A DNA stretch of 64,000 bases, from NCBI RefSeq assembly GCF_029207565.1, contig NZ_JANCMW010000011.1, positions 119,903 through 183,902 on the forward strand, given 5' to 3'. The translations under genes were made by a program, and so were the position numbers. Numbering within the stretch: position 1 is the stretch's first letter; every line of letters starts with the position of its first letter. A model generated the notes under the pieces. The model saw only the letters and a program-made list of their open reading frames with translations, was not told the origin of the DNA and ran no database searches. Below, piece after piece: positions 60,439 to 64,000 of the stretch. Origin of the DNA: Marinobacter iranensis (GTDB lineage: Bacteria; Pseudomonadota; Gammaproteobacteria; Pseudomonadales; Oleiphilaceae).

Positions 60439-61056
60439 TCAGTCTGGGCGCGGCACACTGAGGATGTCGCCCAGAGTGCCGTACTCGCTGCCACCCAGGC
60501 GCGAGATGGGGTCGATGCCTTTGGCGTCGATAATGAAACGCCCCTGATCGTTAATACTGGCGACCTTATCGTCAACAAAGACCTGTTTGATGTTGCCAAA
60601 CACCAGCGATTGCGGTGTATCTCCCATTTCAATCACTTCCCGCAACTCACAGTAAAGCGCGACCATGCAGCCCTCGACTCGGGGCATCGGCCAGCCTTCT
60701 TCCTGCACCAGCTTCATATCCAGCCGATCCAGTTCAGACTGCCCGTGGTCAAGATGACGGGAAGACTCCGTCATGGCCTGGGCATGGCTCTGGCTACCAA
60801 TGTGCACCACAAACTGCTTACGGGCCTCGATGTTCACGCGGGTGTCCTTGAAAGTGCTATCGCCTGGCTTTTTACCAATGGACACCATCAGGATAGGCGG
60901 CTTGCCGGTGACCACGGTAAAGAACGAATACGGAGCCAGATTGTAATCATCGCCCGGATTCCGCGACAACACCCACGCCACCGGCCGCGGGATCACCGTC
61001 TGGGTCAGGATGGGGTGGATGTGCTTTGCTTTGATCGACTCAAGGTCTATGAGCAT
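60439..61056 (-). CDS. Flavin reductase-like FMN-binding split-barrel protein
   Basis: 205 aa. The sequence PRPVAWVLSRNPGDDYNLAPYSFFTVVTGKPPILMVSIG is the FMN-binding signature of the flavin reductase-like family, followed by STFKDTRVNIEARKQFVVHI. It may hold or reduce flavin. It is upstream of almA on the same strand but separated by 171 bases, so functional linkage is uncertain; AlmA-type enzymes carry their own NADPH site. Confidence 0.85.
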   Translation of the reverse strand: MLIDLESIKAKHIHPILTQTVIPRPVAWVLSRNPGDDYNLAPYSFFTVVTGKPPILMVSIGKKPGDSTFKDTRVNIEARKQFVVHIGSQSHAQAMTESSRHLDHGQSELDRLDMKLVQEEGWPMPRVEGCMVALYCELREVIEMGDTPQSLVFGNIKQVFVDDKVASINDQGRFIIDAKGIDPISRLGGSEYGTLGDILSVPRPD

Positions 61057-61197
61057 TCGTGTTTCCTTTTAGTGTAAGCAGAGGGGAATGGCGCCTCTCA
61101 ACACAGAACCCGGGAGTGGAAAAATTATCCGGCGGCCAACGGCCGCGTAATGCTGCGACTTGTACGGGTAATTTCTCACAGCACAAAAGAATTCCAC

Positions 61198-61599
61198 TCA
61201 AGAACTACCCTCAAGGAATTCTTTTAATGTTCTCAGATCCTTTTCAACAGCTCGTTTATCTTCCACGAATTGCTCTTCGGACATATACGGTTGCCGCATC
61301 AGGGTGAACATGAACTCGCTTCCACCACCGTTGGGCACAACTCGCATTGGGTTGTGAACAACCACACCTGAGTCAAGCTCAACATCATGATCCATGACGC
61401 CAAACGTATTCTTCTCCGCAAACGTGATCTTTACTCTTCCAAATGGTGCTTCAGCCACCCAAACACTTCCAGCTCTCTTGACCTCGGAGCCGGCTAATCC
61501 CGCTGCCCAACGGGGCAAGTTCTCGGGGTTGGACGCAAACTCATAAACATCGCGTGGGCTGCGGTCGATGTAGATAGTTATATGTTGTACCTCGTTCAT
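61198..61599 (-). CDS. SRPBCC-family protein
   Basis: 133 aa from ATG 61599; the frame to 61656 adds 19 unrelated residues. The START/polyketide-cyclase-like fold is suggested by HITIYIDRSPRDVYEFASNPENLPRWAAGL at the start and the beta-grip-like MRVVPNGGGSEFMFTLMRQP. These small proteins bind a hydrophobic ligand. It sits at the left border of an accessory segment. Confidence 0.78.
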   Translation of the reverse strand: MNEVQHITIYIDRSPRDVYEFASNPENLPRWAAGLAGSEVKRAGSVWVAEAPFGRVKITFAEKNTFGVMDHDVELDSGVVVHNPMRVVPNGGGSEFMFTLMRQPYMSEEQFVEDKRAVEKDLRTLKEFLEGSS

Positions 61600-61662
61600 T
61601 GCAAAGTTTCCCTTTTTTGTGTCCGGAAGGACTACCTGTTGAGTCGTTGGCCACAAATGGGA

Positions 61663-62892
61663 TTAGAGTGATGTCCCTAGAGGTGCTAGCTCATTGCGCA
61701 AGCGTTGGGTTAGATGTTTTGGGTCGGCCTTAGTCAACGACACCGAGTCACATTCTTGAAAATGACAGAACCGTGTGATGGCGTCTACAAATGCAGTAAT
61801 GATTAATTCTTCATCAAAATTGTGTTGTTCAAAATGTAGTGATTTGATCTCTAAATGGCTGACTTTTCGATGGGCTTTACAATCCATCCGCCCAATAAAG
61901 TCATCGCGGTAAAGTAACGGCAGGCAAAAGTAGCCATACTGACGTTTGGCCGCGGGTACATAGCATTCCAACTGATAGTCGTATTGAAACAGTGCCTTGA
62001 GCCGTTCGCGCTGAATGACACTGTTGTCGAAAGGCGAAAGAATCAGCATACGGCTTTTCAATCGGGGAAGAGGACGTTCGAGCGCACCTGTTTCCACTAG
62101 GAAGACTTCGCCACTGCTCACTTTTACTTGTTCTAAAGCGCGCTGCGCCAACCTTTCGTTTATCAGGGCTCTCACAGCTTTGCGTAGTTCAGCATTTCGA
62201 CGCTGGTAGACCAGCCCTTTGAGTGAAGCAAACCCGTGGCAGCGCAACTGTTGGTCTACAATGTGCGCCGCAAATTCTTCCATGCTGGGCATTTGTGCAT
62301 TTACATGAGATGGCAGTACCCGCTCGGTTAGATCATAGGTTTTTTGAAAACCTTCGCGGTCACTGACCATTAGGTCGCCTTCCATATACATCTGTTCGAG
62401 TGCCTTTTTGGCTGGCTTCCAGTCCCACCAGCCTCCACGTTTTGTGGTGTCAGTTTCTACATCTCGGGATCGTAGCGGGCCATCTGAACGTATACGGGCC
62501 AACAGTTCACCCATGAGCTTCTTATCACGGGTTCTGTACCAATGGGTTTGGCCGCTTTTAAGGGCGTGTTTGTAGGGTAAGGAGAAGCGAAAATCGGCGA
62601 TGGGTAGGAAAGCTGCCGCGTGTGCCCAATACTCAAAAATGTCTCGATCAAGCAACATTTGATTTGTCATGGCGGGCTTGAACTCAGGCACTCTAGAGTG
62701 AAGAACATGATGGTGTGCTCGTTCCACCACCGATATAGTGTCAATCTGTACATAGCCTATGTGGTTAACCGCTCTACGTGCCCCCGCCAAACCACGCCCA
62801 TAGGGCTGGGCCTGCAGCAAACCTTGTGCAGCCAGGGCAAGGCGGCGTAAACGCGCCAGCTCTTGTGGACGTTTAATTTCAATCATGCTCAT
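61663..62892 (-). CDS. YcaQ-like winged-helix DNA-repair protein
   Basis: 409 aa from ATG 62892 (a second ATG at 62886 is alternative), equal to E. coli YcaQ at 410. A GAGG ribosome site lies just upstream. The N-terminal IKRPQELARLRRLALAAQGL and GYVQIDTISVVERAHHHVLHSRVP, and the QVEYD-like middle are typical of the HTH_42/AlkZ-YcaQ family of DNA glycosylases that unhook interstrand crosslinks. The codon usage and AT content differ from the neighbours, suggesting acquired DNA. Confidence 0.85.
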   Translation of the reverse strand: MSMIEIKRPQELARLRRLALAAQGLLQAQPYGRGLAGARRAVNHIGYVQIDTISVVERAHHHVLHSRVPEFKPAMTNQMLLDRDIFEYWAHAAAFLPIADFRFSLPYKHALKSGQTHWYRTRDKKLMGELLARIRSDGPLRSRDVETDTTKRGGWWDWKPAKKALEQMYMEGDLMVSDREGFQKTYDLTERVLPSHVNAQMPSMEEFAAHIVDQQLRCHGFASLKGLVYQRRNAELRKAVRALINERLAQRALEQVKVSSGEVFLVETGALERPLPRLKSRMLILSPFDNSVIQRERLKALFQYDYQLECYVPAAKRQYGYFCLPLLYRDDFIGRMDCKAHRKVSHLEIKSLHFEQHNFDEELIITAFVDAITRFCHFQECDSVSLTKADPKHLTQRLRNELAPLGTSL

Positions 62893-62954
62893 ACTTGCCT
62901 CACGCTTCGCATCACCGGCAGCAAAAAAATGAGCGACGAAATTGCGTTTAGCCG

Positions 62955-63260
62955 CGCACGCGCCGGTAGTGCATAGCGACTGCGCCATTGCGGAGCGGCA
63001 TCGACGAGACCAACTCGAGCCGTCGCGAGCTTGCCGCTACCGAGGAGCACGCCGGCAGGGCGTCGCATCCTTGAGTTTCTGCACACTCGTGCGCAAGTCG
63101 CCGCCGATATGGTGGCTGTTGGTCCACGTGAAGTCCGTTCGCATCGACAGTACCCCTCCATCATCTCGTAGGTGACACGGCTCCAAAGCATCGCCCCGCT
63201 TTCGTCCATAAGGCGGGTGAATAAAGCGTGTGTCTCGTCGTCGGCAATTTTGGAGCCGCG
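62955..63260 (-). pseudogene. Remnant of a dihydrofolate reductase-like (RibD C-terminal fold) gene
   Basis: Three fragments of one protein lie in two frames. First: DDETHALFTRLMDESGAMLW with SRVTYEMMEGY (about 63257-63150). Second, after a missing stretch of roughly 35 codons and a frame change: RTDFTWTNSHHIGGDLRTS through QKLKDAT (about 63141-63066). Third, in the first frame again: PAGVLLGSGKLAT. The N-terminus is also missing. The pattern matches YyaP/YwjB-like DHFR-family proteins. It cannot make an intact product. Confidence 0.75.
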
Positions 63261-63303
63261 CAGCGGTGGAAAAATTGTCCGGCAACAGCGGCTGGTTAAG
63301 TTG

Positions 63304-63585
63304 CTACTGTTCCCCCTCCAGTTCATGCCACACCCGAAGAATGATAATGACACTGGCATGTACCGAATAGCGAACAACGTACTTGCCAAAGACCATGTCG
63401 CGGATGGAGTCAGGCACCGGCGCCATTTCAACCGGTGTCCCCATCTTGGGAAAGTCTGGTAGTAATTCGATCTTGCCAACCAGCTCTGCGGCTATCCTGG
63501 CTGTCGCAGAGGGATTATGGACCGCGATGAACTCCCTGAGGCGTTTCAGATCTTCAATGGCTTCATCCGTGTAAACCAGTTTCAC
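63304..63585 (-). CDS. ParE/RelE-family toxin
   Basis: 93 aa. MKLVYTDEAIEDLKRLREFIAVHNP, IELLPDFPKMGTPVE and GKYVVRYSVHASVIIILRVWHELEGE match the RelE/ParE fold, including the C-terminal basic/aromatic region. The start overlaps the antitoxin stop by four bases. ParE members poison gyrase, RelE members cut mRNA; the sequence does not decide firmly, though the conserved RVWHELE favours the ParE group. Confidence 0.9.
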   Translation of the reverse strand: MKLVYTDEAIEDLKRLREFIAVHNPSATARIAAELVGKIELLPDFPKMGTPVEMAPVPDSIRDMVFGKYVVRYSVHASVIIILRVWHELEGEQ

Positions 63586-63854
63586 TTACCAGACCTCGGT
63601 GCATCCTGCTCGTTTTCGGTTCCCCAACTATTGAGCCAACCATGGACCTCGCTAGCATCAACTACCTTTCCTTGGGCAGCCGATTCCATTGCCTCCAGCG
63701 TTTGCTGCCAACGCTCCTCCTCACGCTGCTGCTTTTCAATGTATTCTGATAGCGCCTGATTGATCACCCAACCTTTGCTTCGGTGGAGCTTGCCGGCGAT
63801 TGCTTCCAGGCGCTGTTCAACTTCTGCCTGAAGGCGAACGGTAGTGACACTCAT
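63582..63854 (-). CDS. Ribbon-helix-helix (CopG/ParD-type) antitoxin
   Basis: 90 aa. Residues 2-45 (VTTVRLQAEVEQRLEAIAGKLHRSKGWVINQALSEYIEKQQ) form a ribbon-helix-helix DNA-binding domain. The C-terminal half (ERWQQTLEAMESAAQGKVVDASEVHGWLNSWG) should wrap the toxin. It is first in a two-gene operon and would repress it. A small dyad TAGTGACTA lies about 20 bases upstream (63872-63880). Confidence 0.9.
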   Translation of the reverse strand: MSVTTVRLQAEVEQRLEAIAGKLHRSKGWVINQALSEYIEKQQREEERWQQTLEAMESAAQGKVVDASEVHGWLNSWGTENEQDAPRSGK

Positions 63855-63925
63855 GGCTGTACCCTCAACGTTAGTGACTACAAGGTATTACATCATAGTG
63901 AGCGAGGGGGCAGCAAATGAATTTA

Positions 63926-64000
63926 ATCGGGATAGGGAGGCACCTCACGATGCCCCTCCTCCCACATCACCGGGCATACGGATCACGTACCACGGCGATT
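63926..64000 (-). mobile_element. 3' end of a group II intron (domains V and VI), truncated by window edge
   Basis: On the minus strand, 63999-63966 is exactly 34 bases and folds as domain V: a 7-bp basal stem (ATCGCCG with CGGTGAT), a catalytic-triad-like CGC, an inner TACG/CGTA stem, and a 2-base bulge on the 3' side. A domain VI hairpin follows (about 63963-63928) with a loop TCGTGAG and the likely branch A in CTATCCC. The intron would end near CCCGAT at about 63926. The 5' part and any maturase gene lie beyond the right edge. Confidence 0.72.

Noticed and set aside
62889..63479. Minus-strand frame of 196 codons upstream of the YcaQ-like gene
   Set aside because: It mixes real fragments of a broken DHFR-like gene with shadow of the ParE gene, so it was recorded as a pseudogene instead of a CDS.
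1..64000. CRISPR arrays, tRNA, rRNA and riboswitches
   Set aside because: No regularly spaced short repeats, no cloverleaf-like segment and no leader with a known aptamer pattern was recognised by eye; weak candidates cannot be excluded without a search.

Overview
The window is about 64 kb of GC-rich chromosome from a marine, lipid- and hydrocarbon-degrading gammaproteobacterium, most likely Marinobacter or a close relative. That assignment is an inference from gene content: an AlmA-type long-chain alkane monooxygenase, a FadE acyl-CoA dehydrogenase, a second beta-oxidation operon, a DUF1302/DUF1329 pair beside a large lipase-like lipoprotein, PntAB, RluF and RhlE. No rRNA, tRNA or CRISPR array was seen.

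Layout. 1-9.5 kb: a Nudix/metallo-beta-lactamase fusion cut by the left edge, a tiny YqaE/Pmp3 membrane peptide gene, a secreted M14-like deacylase, a DMT exporter, a carbohydrate-binding-like protein, a MalY/PatB lyase, an AEC carrier and fadE. 9.5-18.9 kb: two ABC importers, one sulfonate/nitrate-like (3 genes) and one branched-chain-amino-acid-like (5 genes) that runs into an ornithine-cyclodeaminase-family gene, followed by a convergent LysR regulator. 19-26 kb: housekeeping and regulatory genes (DMT transporter, ChaC, MarC, RluF, GlxA-type regulator, alpha/beta hydrolase). 25.7-33.5 kb: a TetR regulator divergent from a beta-oxidation operon (hydratase/dehydrogenase, thiolase, two acyl-CoA dehydrogenases, SDR). 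33.5-38.2 kb: a serine/threonine dehydratase, a nucleotidyltransferase/HEPN toxin-antitoxin-like cassette, a Baeyer-Villiger-type monooxygenase and a TetR regulator. 38.4-47.4 kb: pntAB, patatin, small membrane/envelope genes, an Old Yellow Enzyme divergent from an HxlR regulator, and rhlE. 47.7-54 kb: a lipase, DUF1302, DUF1329 set. 54.3-57.5 kb: an ECF sigma factor, zinc-finger anti-sigma, acidic secreted protein and TPR/beta-barrel protein. 57.7-61.6 kb: an LpxL-like acyltransferase, almA, a flavin reductase-like protein and an SRPBCC protein. 61.6-64 kb: accessory DNA with a YcaQ-like protein, a decayed DHFR-like pseudogene, a ParDE-type module and the 3' end of a group II intron running off the right edge.

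How it fits together: external lipids or alkanes would be hydrolysed or oxidised (lipase, AlmA, the second monooxygenase), moved across the envelope (DUF1302/DUF1329, inferred) and consumed by FadE and the TetR-controlled operon, with PntAB balancing NADPH. The most unusual signals are not genes. First, four copies of a ~100-bp palindromic element have a conserved core, while their long outer arms differ between copies yet stay self-complementary. Second, pairs of the same 13-bp palindrome at an identical 21-bp pitch sit at both ends of the NTase/HEPN cassette.
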